The notes under the pieces were generated by a model, which was not told the origin of the DNA, ran no database searches, and saw only the letters and a program-made list of their open reading frames with translations. Positions 7,899-16,939 of a stretch of DNA of 64,000 bases are shown here, one piece after another. This DNA comes from JAJRXC01 sp047639555 (GTDB taxonomy: Bacteria > Actinomycetota > Acidimicrobiia > Acidimicrobiales > Aldehydirespiratoraceae), in NCBI GenBank assembly GCA_047639555.1, contig JBLIOE010000021.1, forward strand, positions 1-64,000, given 5' to 3'. The position numbers and the translations under genes are program-made. Within the stretch, counting starts at the first letter, position 1; each line of letters opens with the position of its first letter.

Positions 7899-10145
7899 AT
7901 GGCGACCGTCCAGCGGGTGATGCCCTGGCGGCGGGCACCTAATCGGTCCTCGTCGCTCGAGATCGCTGACCTGCTGGAGGCGTTTCACGAACATCACCCG
8001 AAGGCCGACACGTCTCTGATTGAGCGGGCCTTCGCCCTCGCGGCGTCGGCCCATGAGGGACAGTTCCGCAAGTCGGGAGAGCCCTACATCCGTCATCCGG
8101 TTGCCGTTGCCACCATCGTTGCCCGCCAGGGCATCGATGATGTCACGATCGCGGGAGCCCTCCTTCACGACGCGGTCGAAGACACACCGATCGGTTTGAA
8201 GGAGCTTGAGGATCAGTTCGGTGCCGACCTGGCTCGGATCGTCGATGGCGTCACCAAACTCGAACGTGTCAAGTACGACACGAAAGAAGAACAGCAAGCC
8301 GCCACGATGCGGAAGATGATCGTGGCGATCGCGTCCGACATGCGGGTGCTGATCATCAAGCTCGCCGATCGACTCCACAATCTCCGCACCGTCGCGGCGC
8401 TGCCCAGCTTCAAGCAAGAACGCACGGCTCGCGAAACACTCGACGTCTACGCCCCGCTCGCCCATCGCCTCGGCATGCAGGACATGAAGCAGCAGCTCGA
8501 AGACTTGTCTTTCGCTGCGCTGCATCCTCGCCGATATGCCGAGATCGACCAGATGCTCCAACAGCGGGCGCCGGAGCGCGACCTGTATCTGGCCCAGGTG
8601 TTGGGTGACGTACAGGCTCGCCTCGCCGAGCTTGGCATCGTGGCTCAGGTCGACGGCCGGCCGAAACATCTCTGGTCGATCTACGAAAAGATGGTGGTGA
8701 AGGGCCGCTCGTTCGATGAGATCTTCGACCTCGTCGGCATTCGTGTGATCGTCGACTCGGTGCGCGAGTGCTACGGCGCGCTGGGCTCGATCCATGCCAC
8801 GTGGCGCCCGGTCCAAGGCCGGTTCAAGGACTACATCGCTATGCCGAAGTTCAACCTCTACCAGTCGCTTCACACGACGGTGGTGGGGCCGCAGGGAAAG
8901 CCGATCGAGGTGCAGATCCGCACCCGGGAGATGCACAATCGTGCGGAGTTCGGTGTGGCCGCTCACGCCGAATACAAAGACGGCGAGTCTCGCAACGAGG
9001 CGGCCTGGCTGAACCGAATCGTCGAATGGACCCAGGAGACGTCGGACAACAACGTCTTCATGAACAATCTGAAGTTGGATCTCGATCAAGACGAGGTCTA
9101 CTGCTTCAGCCCCAAGGGTCGAGTTGTTGAGCTGCCGGTTGGGGCCACACCGGTCGACTTCGCCTACTCGATTCACACCGATGTCGGTCATGCCTGTATC
9201 GGGTCGAAGGTCAACGGCCGGCTTGTCCCCCTCCACAGCCGGCTCGAGTCGGGCGACAGCGTCGAGATCTTCACGTCGAAGGTGGAGGGCGCAGGCCCGA
9301 GCCGAGACTGGCTGAAGTTCGTCGCTAGCCGGCGGGCCGCCAACAAGATCCGCCAGTGGTACACCCGGGAGCGGCGTGAAGACGCGATCGAACATGGTCG
9401 CGAAGATCTGATCTCCTCCCTGCGGAGAGCGGGGCTTCCGGCCCAGCGCGTGCTCAAGGAAGATGTCTTCAACGATGTCAGCGAACAGCTGAACTACACC
9501 GAAGAAGATTCGCTCTTTGCTGCGATCGGCGAGGGGCATCTCGCCGCGTCCACGGTGGCCGAGCGCATCTCCAAGGAGTTGCGGGGCGAGGACAGCAACG
9601 ATCAGGAAGCACCCCGACTTCCGAGCAACGTCAGCCGCCGTATTGGCACGAAGCGCCGCACGACAGGTACGGCCGGTGTCCACGTCGAGGGGCTCGACGA
9701 CATCATGATCCGCATCTCGCGGTGCTGTTCGCCGGTGCCGCCCGATGAAATCGTGGGTTTCGTCACGCGCGGACGTGGCGTGTCCGTCCACCGCTCCGAT
9801 TGCTTGAATGCAACCACCCTGCAAGAGGGCCAGCCTGATCGGCTGATCGAAGTCGAGTGGGACGCCGACCACGATGGCCGCTTCTCCACCACGATCGAGA
9901 TCCAGGCGCTCGACCGCTACTCGCTCCTCGTTGATGTGGCCCGAGTGTTGTCCGACCATGGTCTCAACGTCACGAGCGTGAGCACGGAGACGGGCGACGA
10001 TGCCGTGGCCAAGATGCAGTTCGAGTTCGAACTCGCCGACGTAAGTCAGCTCGATTCGGTACTCAGCCGACTCCTCGCGGTTGAAGCGGTCTATGACGCG
10101 TATCGGCTCGTGCCCGGCGGCGCGTCTCCCGTCACGACCGACTGA
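7899..10145 (+). CDS. rel: Bifunctional (p)ppGpp synthetase/hydrolase
   Basis: A 748-residue long RSH enzyme that makes and degrades the stringent-response alarmone. Domains in order: HD hydrolase (about 45-200, with RHPVAVATIV, LLHDAVEDTP and LADRLHNLRTV), synthetase (about 245-365, with KGRSFDEIFDLVGIRVIV and GRFKDYIAMPKFNLYQSLHT), TGS (about 395-460, YCFSPKGRVVELPVGATPVDFAYS), a zinc-finger/RIS segment with SRCCSPVPPDEIVGFVTRG, and a C-terminal ACT domain (RYSLLVDVARVLSDHGLNV). Both the HD and the synthetase motifs look intact. It begins at the base after the apt stop. Confidence 0.97.
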   Translation: MATVQRVMPWRRAPNRSSSLEIADLLEAFHEHHPKADTSLIERAFALAASAHEGQFRKSGEPYIRHPVAVATIVARQGIDDVTIAGALLHDAVEDTPIGLKELEDQFGADLARIVDGVTKLERVKYDTKEEQQAATMRKMIVAIASDMRVLIIKLADRLHNLRTVAALPSFKQERTARETLDVYAPLAHRLGMQDMKQQLEDLSFAALHPRRYAEIDQMLQQRAPERDLYLAQVLGDVQARLAELGIVAQVDGRPKHLWSIYEKMVVKGRSFDEIFDLVGIRVIVDSVRECYGALGSIHATWRPVQGRFKDYIAMPKFNLYQSLHTTVVGPQGKPIEVQIRTREMHNRAEFGVAAHAEYKDGESRNEAAWLNRIVEWTQETSDNNVFMNNLKLDLDQDEVYCFSPKGRVVELPVGATPVDFAYSIHTDVGHACIGSKVNGRLVPLHSRLESGDSVEIFTSKVEGAGPSRDWLKFVASRRAANKIRQWYTRERREDAIEHGREDLISSLRRAGLPAQRVLKEDVFNDVSEQLNYTEEDSLFAAIGEGHLAASTVAERISKELRGEDSNDQEAPRLPSNVSRRIGTKRRTTGTAGVHVEGLDDIMIRISRCCSPVPPDEIVGFVTRGRGVSVHRSDCLNATTLQEGQPDRLIEVEWDADHDGRFSTTIEIQALDRYSLLVDVARVLSDHGLNVTSVSTETGDDAVAKMQFEFELADVSQLDSVLSRLLAVEAVYDAYRLVPGGASPVTTD

Positions 10146-10164
10146 CGTTCCTGAATCCCGCGAA

Positions 10165-10187
10165 GCCTCCGCTCGGTCCCCGGAGGC
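10165..10187 (+). terminator. Possible weak terminator after rel
   Basis: A 7-bp perfect stem (GCCTCCG / CGGAGGC, 9-nt loop) lies in the 62-bp gap between rel and hisS, with no following T-run. It ends just before the hisS -10 box. Confidence 0.3.
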
Positions 10188-10193
10188 GACGGG

Positions 10194-10199
10194 TAACCT
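10194..10199 (+). promoter_or_regulatory. -10 box TAACCT for hisS
   Basis: TAACCT, 8 nt before the GTG at 10208; the leaderless layout leaves no room for a T-box or other leader. Confidence 0.5.
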
Positions 10200-10207
10200 C
10201 AGCGGCT

Positions 10208-11488
10208 GTGGCCGAGCCAACTTTCCGAGCCCCTAAGGGCACTCGTGACATTCTCCCGCCGGAGTCGGCGCGCCGACGCGCACTGGTCGATCGTTTTGCC
10301 GAGTCGGCGGGGTTGAGCGGGTTTGGTGAGGTGGTCTCGCCGCTCTTCGAAGACCTCGGTGTTTTCAAGCGCATTGGTGAAGCCACCGACGTGGTCAGCA
10401 AGGAGATGTTCGACTTCTTCGATAAGGGCAATCCGCCGCAACACCTTGCTTTACGTCCGGAACTCACCGCCTCGATCTGTCGGGCCTACGCCGAACACCG
10501 CCCCGTGCCGCCGTGGAAGGTTTGGTACGAAGGTCCACAGTTCCGTTACGAGCAGCCTCAGGCGGGTCGTTATCGGCAGTTCACCCAGGTGGGCGTAGAG
10601 GTGCTGGGCGCCGACGACCCCCAAGCCGATGTCGATGTGATCGCGCTGGCGGCTCGTTTCTTCGAGTCGCTCGGCCTCGAACAGGTTCGGCTGATGATCA
10701 ACAGCTTGGGCGACGCCTCGTGTCGGCCGGCTTATCTCGCCGCGCTCACCGACTACTTCACCGGCCAATTGGCCGACCTGTCGCCGCAGTCGCAGGCAAC
10801 GCTCGAGCGCAACCCGCTGCGGGTCCTCGACTCGAAGCGCGAAGAAGACCAGGCGATCATCGACGCAGCGCCGATCATGGTCGACTTTCTCACTGAGGAA
10901 ACGGCCGAGCACTTTGCCCAGGTCCGTGCGGGCCTCGAGTCGCTGGGCGTCGACTACGAAATCTCGTCACGGCTGGTCCGCGGTCTCGACTACTACACCC
11001 GCACCACTTTCGAATTCGCGGCCGAGTCGCTCGAGGGTGCCCAGAACGCCGTGGGCGGTGGCGGCCGTTACGACGGACTCGTCGAGAACCTCGGCGGCCC
11101 GGACACCCCGGGTATTGGTTTTGCCCTCGGGGTCGATCGCATCCTTCTCGCCTGCGACGCCGAAGGGGTCTTCCCCGCGCCTGGGCCCACAATCTCCGTG
11201 TTTGTCGTCGATGTCACCGGCGGGAGTCAGGCGCTCGATGTCTGCGAGCGCCTGCGCCGCGGCGGCATCGGCGCCGACCGCAGCTACGGCGGACGCTCGA
11301 TGAAAGCCCAGATGAAAGTGGCCGACCGTTCCGGTGCGCTCTACGCCGCCATCATCGGCGAAGACGAAGTTGCCGCCGGGGAAGTCACCCTGCGCGACCT
11401 GCGAGGCGAGACCGGCCAGCGTCGCGTCGCCCTCGATGATCTCGTGAGCGATATCCGCTCACTCTCCAGCACTGAAAAAGAGAAGTAG
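10208..11488 (+). CDS. hisS: Histidine-tRNA ligase
   Basis: A 426-residue class II synthetase. Motif 1 region TRDILPPES is at the N-terminus, motif 2 reads FRYEQPQAGRYRQF near residue 115, the histidine A segment GLDYYTRTTFEF is near 258, and motif 3 reads GIGFALGVDR near 300. The C-terminal 90 residues form the anticodon-binding domain. Length is normal. aspS follows 9 nt downstream, so the two are co-transcribed. Confidence 0.97.
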   Translation: MAEPTFRAPKGTRDILPPESARRRALVDRFAESAGLSGFGEVVSPLFEDLGVFKRIGEATDVVSKEMFDFFDKGNPPQHLALRPELTASICRAYAEHRPVPPWKVWYEGPQFRYEQPQAGRYRQFTQVGVEVLGADDPQADVDVIALAARFFESLGLEQVRLMINSLGDASCRPAYLAALTDYFTGQLADLSPQSQATLERNPLRVLDSKREEDQAIIDAAPIMVDFLTEETAEHFAQVRAGLESLGVDYEISSRLVRGLDYYTRTTFEFAAESLEGAQNAVGGGGRYDGLVENLGGPDTPGIGFALGVDRILLACDAEGVFPAPGPTISVFVVDVTGGSQALDVCERLRRGGIGADRSYGGRSMKAQMKVADRSGALYAAIIGEDEVAAGEVTLRDLRGETGQRRVALDDLVSDIRSLSSTEKEK

Positions 11489-11497
11489 GAACCAACG

Positions 11498-13270
11498 ATG
11501 GACCTGACCACCTCGATGCGCACCGACATGTGCGGGCAGCTCACTGCGGCCGACGTGGGCCGCACCGTCACCGTCTGCGGCTGGGTCGACAAACGACGCG
11601 AGCACGGCGAACATCTGGCCTTCATTGACATGCGCGACCGCACCGGCGTCGTGCAGTGTGTGATCAACAACTCGCACGACCTGCGCAGCGAATACGTGGC
11701 CAGCATGACGGGCGAAGTTCGGTTGCGGCCGAACGAAACCGCCAACACCGACCTCGCCACTGGCGAAATCGAAATCGAGATCACCGATATCGAGATCCTG
11801 AACGAGGCCGAGCCGCCGCCGTTCCCGCTCGACGAGCGCACCGCGGTCGACGAGACCATTCGCCTGCGTCACCGCTACGTCGATCTCCGTAAAGACCGTA
11901 TGCAGCGCAACCTGCGCACCCGGGCCACAGTCAACAGCGCACTGCGCGGCGCGATGGAGAGCCAAGGTTTTGTTGAAATCGAAACCCCGATGCTCATCGC
12001 TTCGACCCCTGAAGGTGCCCGCGACTTCGTCGTGCCGTCGCGCAAGGAGCCCGGTTCGTTCTACGCGCTGCCGCAGAGCCCGCAGCTGTTCAAGCAGCTC
12101 TGCATGGTCGGCGGGATCGATCGTTATTACCAGATTGCCCGCTGCCTGCGAGACGAAGATCTTCGGGCTGATCGCCAGTTCGAGTTCATGCAGCTCGATG
12201 CGGAGATGAGCTTCGTTGATCAGGAAGACGTGTTCACCGTTATCTCCCATGCGGTTGCTGAAGCGACGGAAGCCGTCACGGGCGAACGTCCTGCCGAGTT
12301 CCCGCGGATCACGTGGCTCGATGCCCAGGAGCGTTACGGCTCCGACAAACCCGACACCCGCTTCGGCATGGAGCTCGTCGAGCTCACCCCAATATTTGAG
12401 GGCACCGAAGCCCGCGTCTTCCAGGCGCCCTGCGTAAAGGGCATCCGCATGGAAGGCGGCATGGAGGCGCTCAGCCGCAACCAGATCGACGCGCTTGTCG
12501 AGACCTGCCAGCGCTGGGGGGCCAAGGGCCTCGCCTGGATGAAGGTCATCGACGGAGACGGTGTTGATGGGAAAAGTGGGCCCACCCTCGATGCCGGTGT
12601 GGCCAAGTTCCTGTCCGCCGACGAGAACGCGCAGCTCGTCGCGGCGCTCGAAGCGCAGGTCGGTGACATGGTGTTCTTGGTCGCCGACGAGCGGCGCCTG
12701 GTTCGTCACGTGCTCGGCCTGCTGCGGCTCGAGCTGGGGAAGCCGCCCGTCAACGAAGGCGGCCTCAACTTCCTCTGGGTTGTTGACTTCCCTCTCTTCG
12801 AAGGTCTGGGCGACAACGGTCAGCCCATCCCGGCGCACCATCCGTTCACGATGCCGCACGATGAAGATGTCCACCTGCTCGACCAGGGCGGCGAAGCGCT
12901 GCTCGACGTCCGTTCGCAGGCCTACGACCTCGTCCTCAACGGCTGGGAGCTTGGCTCCGGATCGATCCGAATCCACCGCTCCGACGTCCAGTCGCGGATC
13001 TTCGAGCTGTTGGGCATCGCCGCGGCGGAAGCGCAGGCGAAATTCGGTTTCCTGCTGGACGCGTTCCGCTTCGGCGCTCCGCCGCACGGTGGATTCGCGT
13101 TTGGTACTGACCGGCTGACCGCGCTTCTCGCTGGAGAAACAAACATCCGCGAGGTCATCGCGTTCCCGAAGACACAGTCGGGAGCGGACCCGCTCACCAA
13201 CGCGCCGTCACCGATCGACGCCGCCCATCTCGACGACCTCGGTCTTCGGGTGCTGCCCCGCGCCACCTGA
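11498..13270 (+). CDS. aspS: Aspartate-tRNA ligase (AspRS or AspRS/Asn)
   Basis: A 590-residue bacterial-type AspRS: N-terminal OB-fold anticodon-binding domain (about 1-105, GWVDKRREHGEHLAFIDMRDR), catalytic domain with ALPQSPQLFKQLCMVGG and motif 2 FRCLRDEDLRADRQFEF-like sequence, a bacterial GAD insertion (about 290-410), and motif 3 FGTDRLTALLAG. Motif positions are those of the family. Whether it also charges tRNA-Asn cannot be settled here because no asnS or gatCAB is in the window. The ATG is preceded by AAGTAGGA that overlaps the hisS stop. Confidence 0.97.
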   Translation: MDLTTSMRTDMCGQLTAADVGRTVTVCGWVDKRREHGEHLAFIDMRDRTGVVQCVINNSHDLRSEYVASMTGEVRLRPNETANTDLATGEIEIEITDIEILNEAEPPPFPLDERTAVDETIRLRHRYVDLRKDRMQRNLRTRATVNSALRGAMESQGFVEIETPMLIASTPEGARDFVVPSRKEPGSFYALPQSPQLFKQLCMVGGIDRYYQIARCLRDEDLRADRQFEFMQLDAEMSFVDQEDVFTVISHAVAEATEAVTGERPAEFPRITWLDAQERYGSDKPDTRFGMELVELTPIFEGTEARVFQAPCVKGIRMEGGMEALSRNQIDALVETCQRWGAKGLAWMKVIDGDGVDGKSGPTLDAGVAKFLSADENAQLVAALEAQVGDMVFLVADERRLVRHVLGLLRLELGKPPVNEGGLNFLWVVDFPLFEGLGDNGQPIPAHHPFTMPHDEDVHLLDQGGEALLDVRSQAYDLVLNGWELGSGSIRIHRSDVQSRIFELLGIAAAEAQAKFGFLLDAFRFGAPPHGGFAFGTDRLTALLAGETNIREVIAFPKTQSGADPLTNAPSPIDAAHLDDLGLRVLPRAT

Positions 13271-13300
13271 GGCGGATTTCAGTTCCACCAGATCGCGGGC

Positions 13301-13894
13301 TCAAACGAGCTTGAGTTCGACCACCACGCTGTCCTTTGGGGCGCTGGGGTGGAGTTCAGCGAACACTTCTTCAGAGTCGGTCGCGGCGCTGACGATGCGC
13401 GCCCGCACGAGGTTCTGGCCTCGCTCGGCCCGGATGGAACGATCGTCGACGGGCGAGATCTCGTAGCCCAGCCGTTCGAGTTCATCGGCAATCGCTCCGC
13501 CGACTTTCGCGGGGACCTGATCGCGAGTGAAGAACGAGACCTCACGGGGATCGAGCGATCCGTTGCCCATCAGCGGCGCCAGGTCACACGGCATCGCGAT
13601 GCCTTCAAGGGCCTCGGCCAGAGTCCGGGCTCGTTCGTTAAGAGGATCCGCGGGTGTGGTTACCGGCGGCGTCTCGGTAATCGTGTTGCCCTCGATTCGC
13701 ACCGGAGGCACGGGCGGGGCCGGCGCGGGCGTCGCCGTCGCGTCCGGCGGTGGGGGAGGCGGGAAGTTGATTGGCGATCGGTCTGTGTCGGCGGCCATGG
13801 ATTTCCACGAACCGCGGGTAACGCGTCGGCGCATCAGCACGAAACACGAGATAGCGAACCAGGACCAGAAGATGAGCGGAAGGAGGTCTCTCAC
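13301..13894 (-). CDS. Hypothetical single-pass membrane protein
   Basis: A 197-residue protein I do not recognise. Residues about 4-21 are a membrane segment (LLPLIFWSWFAISCFVL) followed by arginines, so the rest is probably cytoplasmic. A Pro/Ala-rich linker spans about 44-68, and a C-terminal domain (about 85-197) holds an alpha/beta-like pattern with VPAKVGGAIADELERLGYEIS. It is convergent with aspS (30-bp gap) and divergent from rarA. The GTG start is the only candidate that keeps the membrane segment at the N-terminus; no clear -10 box at leaderless distance is visible. Confidence 0.65.
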   Translation of the reverse strand: MRDLLPLIFWSWFAISCFVLMRRRVTRGSWKSMAADTDRSPINFPPPPPPDATATPAPAPPVPPVRIEGNTITETPPVTTPADPLNERARTLAEALEGIAMPCDLAPLMGNGSLDPREVSFFTRDQVPAKVGGAIADELERLGYEISPVDDRSIRAERGQNLVRARIVSAATDSEEVFAELHPSAPKDSVVVELKLV

Positions 13895-13958
13895 CTTGTG
13901 GCTATCGGCAGAATGACTTCGGTCCTGAGCATTGGGGTGCCGAACGGCCCAGACGCCC

Positions 13959-13964
13959 TAGTGT
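13959..13964 (+). promoter_or_regulatory. -10 box TAGTGT for rarA
   Basis: TAGTGT, 7 nt before the GTG at 13972. Confidence 0.45.
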
Positions 13965-13971
13965 CGGCGCC

Positions 13972-15264
13972 GTGAGCGACGACCTCTTCAGTGCCGCAGC
14001 GCAGACCCGTTTGGAAGGCCGTTCACCACTCGCGGCTCGCTTGCGGCCCCGTGGCCTCGACGATGTGGTTGGCCAGCGCCACCTGCTGGCGCCGGGAAAG
14101 CCGCTTCGCGCACTCATCGACGGTGATCGATTGTCGTCCGTGATCTTCTGGGGTCCGCCCGGAACCGGCAAGACGAGCCTGGCTCGGCTTGTTGCGTCAA
14201 CCACCGACAAGGTGTTCGAGGAGCTTTCAGCGGTCACCGCAACGGTGAAGGACGTGCGCGAGATCATCGCGATGGCTCGCCAGCGGCTGGGCGAACGGGG
14301 CCAGGGCACCATCCTCTTCCTCGATGAAGTACATCGTTTCAACAAGGCCCAACAAGACACCCTGCTCCCCGCGGTGGAGGAGGGTCTGATCGTGCTGATC
14401 GGCGCGACCACCGAGAATCCGCACTTCGAAGTCAATCCGCCGCTGATGTCTCGGTCGACACTGTTTCGTCTGCACGCACTCGAGGCCGATGACATCGCCG
14501 AACTGATCCGGCGTGGCCTCGAGATCGAGGGGGCCACCGCCGACGACGACGCGATCGAGCATCTTGCCGCGCGCAGCGGCGGCGATGGTCGTCACGCGCT
14601 GACCGGCACGGAAGTTGCCGTCGCCCTCGCCGCTGATCGCGGTCGCCCGCTCCACGTCACCCTTCCTGACGCGGAAGGCGCCGTGGATGCAAAGGCCGTG
14701 CGTTACGGCCGAGACGGTCACTACGATGTCGTCTCTGCGTTCATCAAGAGCATCCGCGGAAGCGACCCGCAGGCCGGTGTCTATTGGCTCGCTCGTATGC
14801 TCGAAGCGGGGGAGGACGCCCGGTTCATCGCTCGCCGGCTCGTCATTCTTGCCTCCGAAGATGTGGGCATGGCCGACCCACAGTCGTTGCTCATTGCGAA
14901 CGCGGCGGCCCAAGCGGTGGAGTTCGTTGGACTGCCCGAGGCTCAGCTGAACCTCGCCCAAGCGGTGATTCACCTGGCCACGGCGCCGAAGTCGAACCGG
15001 GTGACTACCGCAATATTTGCGGCCCTCGAGGCGGCGCGAAGCGCCGGAACCGGCGAGGTGCCGCCTCACCTTCGAGACGGTCACTACCAGGGCGCCGCGA
15101 GTCTCGGTCATGGTGCCGGCTATCGCTTGCCGCACAACGACCCATCGGGCTGGGTCGATCAGAACTACCTGCCCGACGAACTCGCCGACCAGGTGTTCTA
15201 CGAACCCTCGCCCCACGGCCACGAGGGCGAACTGGAAGAGAACTGGCCGGGTCGGCCGGGCTGA
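13972..15264 (+). CDS. rarA: Replication-associated recombination protein A (RarA/MgsA)
   Basis: A 430-residue AAA+ ATPase related to clamp loaders, acting at stalled replication forks. Seen: an N-terminal PLAARLRPRGLDDVVGQRHLL segment, Walker A FWGPPGTGKTSLAR at about residue 62, Walker B ILFLDEVHRFNKAQQD at about 112, sensor 1 GATTENPHFEV, and the C-terminal MgsA tetramerisation region (YDVVSAFIKSIRGSDPQAG and the following helices). Length is typical. The start GTG is set by the -10 hexamer 7 nt upstream. Confidence 0.95.
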   Translation: MSDDLFSAAAQTRLEGRSPLAARLRPRGLDDVVGQRHLLAPGKPLRALIDGDRLSSVIFWGPPGTGKTSLARLVASTTDKVFEELSAVTATVKDVREIIAMARQRLGERGQGTILFLDEVHRFNKAQQDTLLPAVEEGLIVLIGATTENPHFEVNPPLMSRSTLFRLHALEADDIAELIRRGLEIEGATADDDAIEHLAARSGGDGRHALTGTEVAVALAADRGRPLHVTLPDAEGAVDAKAVRYGRDGHYDVVSAFIKSIRGSDPQAGVYWLARMLEAGEDARFIARRLVILASEDVGMADPQSLLIANAAAQAVEFVGLPEAQLNLAQAVIHLATAPKSNRVTTAIFAALEAARSAGTGEVPPHLRDGHYQGAASLGHGAGYRLPHNDPSGWVDQNYLPDELADQVFYEPSPHGHEGELEENWPGRPG

Positions 15265-15268
15265 GGCT

Positions 15269-16897
15269 GTGTCCGCCAAGCCAATGCTCGCCAAGCCAAT
15301 GCTCGCCAAGCCAATGCTCGCCAAGCCAATGCTCCGCCTCGTCGTTCTGACCGCCTTCGTCATTGTCGCCGGTGCCTGTGGCGGCGACTCCGGCGACAAT
15401 GCCGGACCGACCACGAGCACGACGACCACCGCTCCGGCGACGAGCTTGACCTCCACGACAACCGAGGCACCGGTCGGCGACCTCGTGTTTGACATCGCGG
15501 CCGACGACCCTGCGGTGCAGCTTGTCGGACGGTGGGACATCTCGGATCCCGCCGCACCGGTCGCCCGTTGGGCGGGCGCGTCGATGTCGTTTCGTTTCAA
15601 CGGCACCGCGGTGGGCGTGAAGCTTTTCAGCCAGGGGCAAGAAGAGTGGATTCGGGTTGTCGTGGATGGCGACGTGCTCGGCGCCCGGAACCTGCAGCTC
15701 ACCGGTGACGACGGCATCGTGCCGATTACCCTCGAGCCGATCTTCGATGAGTTGGATGCCGGTTGGCACACGATCGAGGTGATCAAGGAGACGCAGTTCT
15801 CGAACCTGATCTTCCGCGGTTTCATCGCGACGGGAACCGGCGAGACTGAGCCGGTTGATCCGCTCGAACGTCGCATCGTGTTCTATGGCGACTCCAACCT
15901 GGCCGGCCATTCGCTCGAGAACGAACGTGATCAGGCCGATCCACACCTCGTCGGCACCTACTTCGGCTACGCGGGCATCACGGCCCGAATGTTCGCTGCG
16001 GATTTCCACAACATTTCGTGGAGCGGCAGCACTCTCTCGGGGGTGCAGGCGGTCTTTGACGCCGTCGACCGGGCGGCTCCGGAGGAGACATGGGAGCTCG
16101 ATCGTTTCCCCGCTGATCTGGTGGTGATGAATCTGGGCGCCAACGACATCTACGGCACGACGCCGGACGCCGTGAAGGCCGACTATCTTTCGATGCTCGA
16201 CACCCTTCGGGCCGGTCACCCCGGTGCCCATATCGTCGTCTACAACGCCTACGGCTGGTCCATCGATGAGCCGGCCAACTACACCCACGAACTGGCCGAC
16301 CTTTGGGACGACGACAACTTCAGTGTGGCCACCTTCCCGTGGGTCTTCGAACAATTCCATGGCACCGAATATGACCACGGTGGCATGGCGATGGTGCTCG
16401 CTGATCACATCGAGACCGTGATGGGATGGAAAGCCGCCGAGCAGGATGTGATGAGTGGGTTCGGTCGTGATGGGGATGTCGCCAACGGCGGATTTGAAGA
16501 GGTTGCTCCCTTCGGCGGGTTCGGCTGGCGCTACGTCGACGACCCGAACGTCGAGCGTGTCGTGTCGGACGGCGACGCCTATGTCGAGCTCGGTGATGGG
16601 GCGTCGATTCACCAGCCGACCCCGGTTGGTCCCGGTGAGACGGTCACCGTGACGGCGCAGGTCTTCGGACACTCCAACGGAAATATCGAGATGACCGTGG
16701 ACTTCCGCGACCAACAGCAGTGGTCAGACCCACTGTCCTCCACAACGAGCGCTTTTTCGATGCCTGATGAGTGGACGGAGATCTCGATGGAGGCCATCGC
16801 CCCAGATGATCCCGCGGTCTTTCACACTCGGGTCACCTTTACCGCCGGTGACGGGTCAGTCGTGCGGCTCGACGACGTGGTGCAGACCATCCGTTGA
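15269..16897 (+). CDS. SGNH/GDSL-type hydrolase lipoprotein
   Basis: A predicted lipoprotein of up to 542 residues. A hydrophobic stretch LRLVVLTAFVIVAGAC ends in a lipobox cysteine, followed by a Thr/Ser-rich linker. Next come a jelly-roll-like domain (about 60-190), an SGNH core with block I FYGDSNLAG and block III NLGANDIYG, a candidate catalytic His in EYDHGG, and a C-terminal domain opening VANGGFEE that resembles carbohydrate-binding modules. This order recalls CE2-family acetyl esterases; substrate is unknown. The start is ambiguous: GTG 15269 or any of four in-frame ATGs inside the tandem repeat; 15329 still leaves a complete signal peptide. The gene begins 4 nt after rarA. Confidence 0.8.
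   Translation: MSAKPMLAKPMLAKPMLAKPMLRLVVLTAFVIVAGACGGDSGDNAGPTTSTTTTAPATSLTSTTTEAPVGDLVFDIAADDPAVQLVGRWDISDPAAPVARWAGASMSFRFNGTAVGVKLFSQGQEEWIRVVVDGDVLGARNLQLTGDDGIVPITLEPIFDELDAGWHTIEVIKETQFSNLIFRGFIATGTGETEPVDPLERRIVFYGDSNLAGHSLENERDQADPHLVGTYFGYAGITARMFAADFHNISWSGSTLSGVQAVFDAVDRAAPEETWELDRFPADLVVMNLGANDIYGTTPDAVKADYLSMLDTLRAGHPGAHIVVYNAYGWSIDEPANYTHELADLWDDDNFSVATFPWVFEQFHGTEYDHGGMAMVLADHIETVMGWKAAEQDVMSGFGRDGDVANGGFEEVAPFGGFGWRYVDDPNVERVVSDGDAYVELGDGASIHQPTPVGPGETVTVTAQVFGHSNGNIEMTVDFRDQQQWSDPLSSTTSAFSMPDEWTEISMEAIAPDDPAVFHTRVTFTAGDGSVVRLDDVVQTIR
15274..15333 (+). repeat. Four perfect 15-bp tandem repeats at a gene start
   Basis: The unit CGCCAAGCCAATGCT is repeated four times without mismatch. 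Each copy carries one ATG in the frame of the lipoprotein gene (15284, 15299, 15314, 15329) and encodes A-K-P-M-L. Because 15 is a multiple of three, copy-number change would alter start-site number and N-region length but not the frame. Confidence 0.95.
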
Positions 16898-16939
16898 CCC
16901 ATCCCCCGACGCGGTCGGCGGGAGGAGTTCACTGGAGCC

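Noticed and set aside
10146..10207. T-box or attenuator leaders upstream of hisS, alaS and pheS
   Set aside because: The -10 boxes lie 8-9 nt before the start codons, leaving no transcribed leader.
7440..10220. Minus-strand open frame of 926 codons opposite rel and the start of hisS
   Set aside because: Antisense shadow of high-GC coding sequence: composition rich in Arg, His and Asp, no family motif, no promoter, and rel is unambiguous on the other strand.
11459..13087. Minus-strand open frame of 542 codons opposite aspS
   Set aside because: Shadow of aspS, no motif or promoter.
15274..15333. On/off phase variation by the lipoprotein repeat
   Set aside because: The unit is 15 bp, so copy changes keep the frame; only start number and N-region length could vary.
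15005..16714. Minus-strand open frame of 569 codons opposite the SGNH lipoprotein gene
   Set aside because: The plus strand carries a lipobox and SGNH blocks; the minus frame is unrecognisable and reads through the tandem repeat as L-G-E-H-W repeats.
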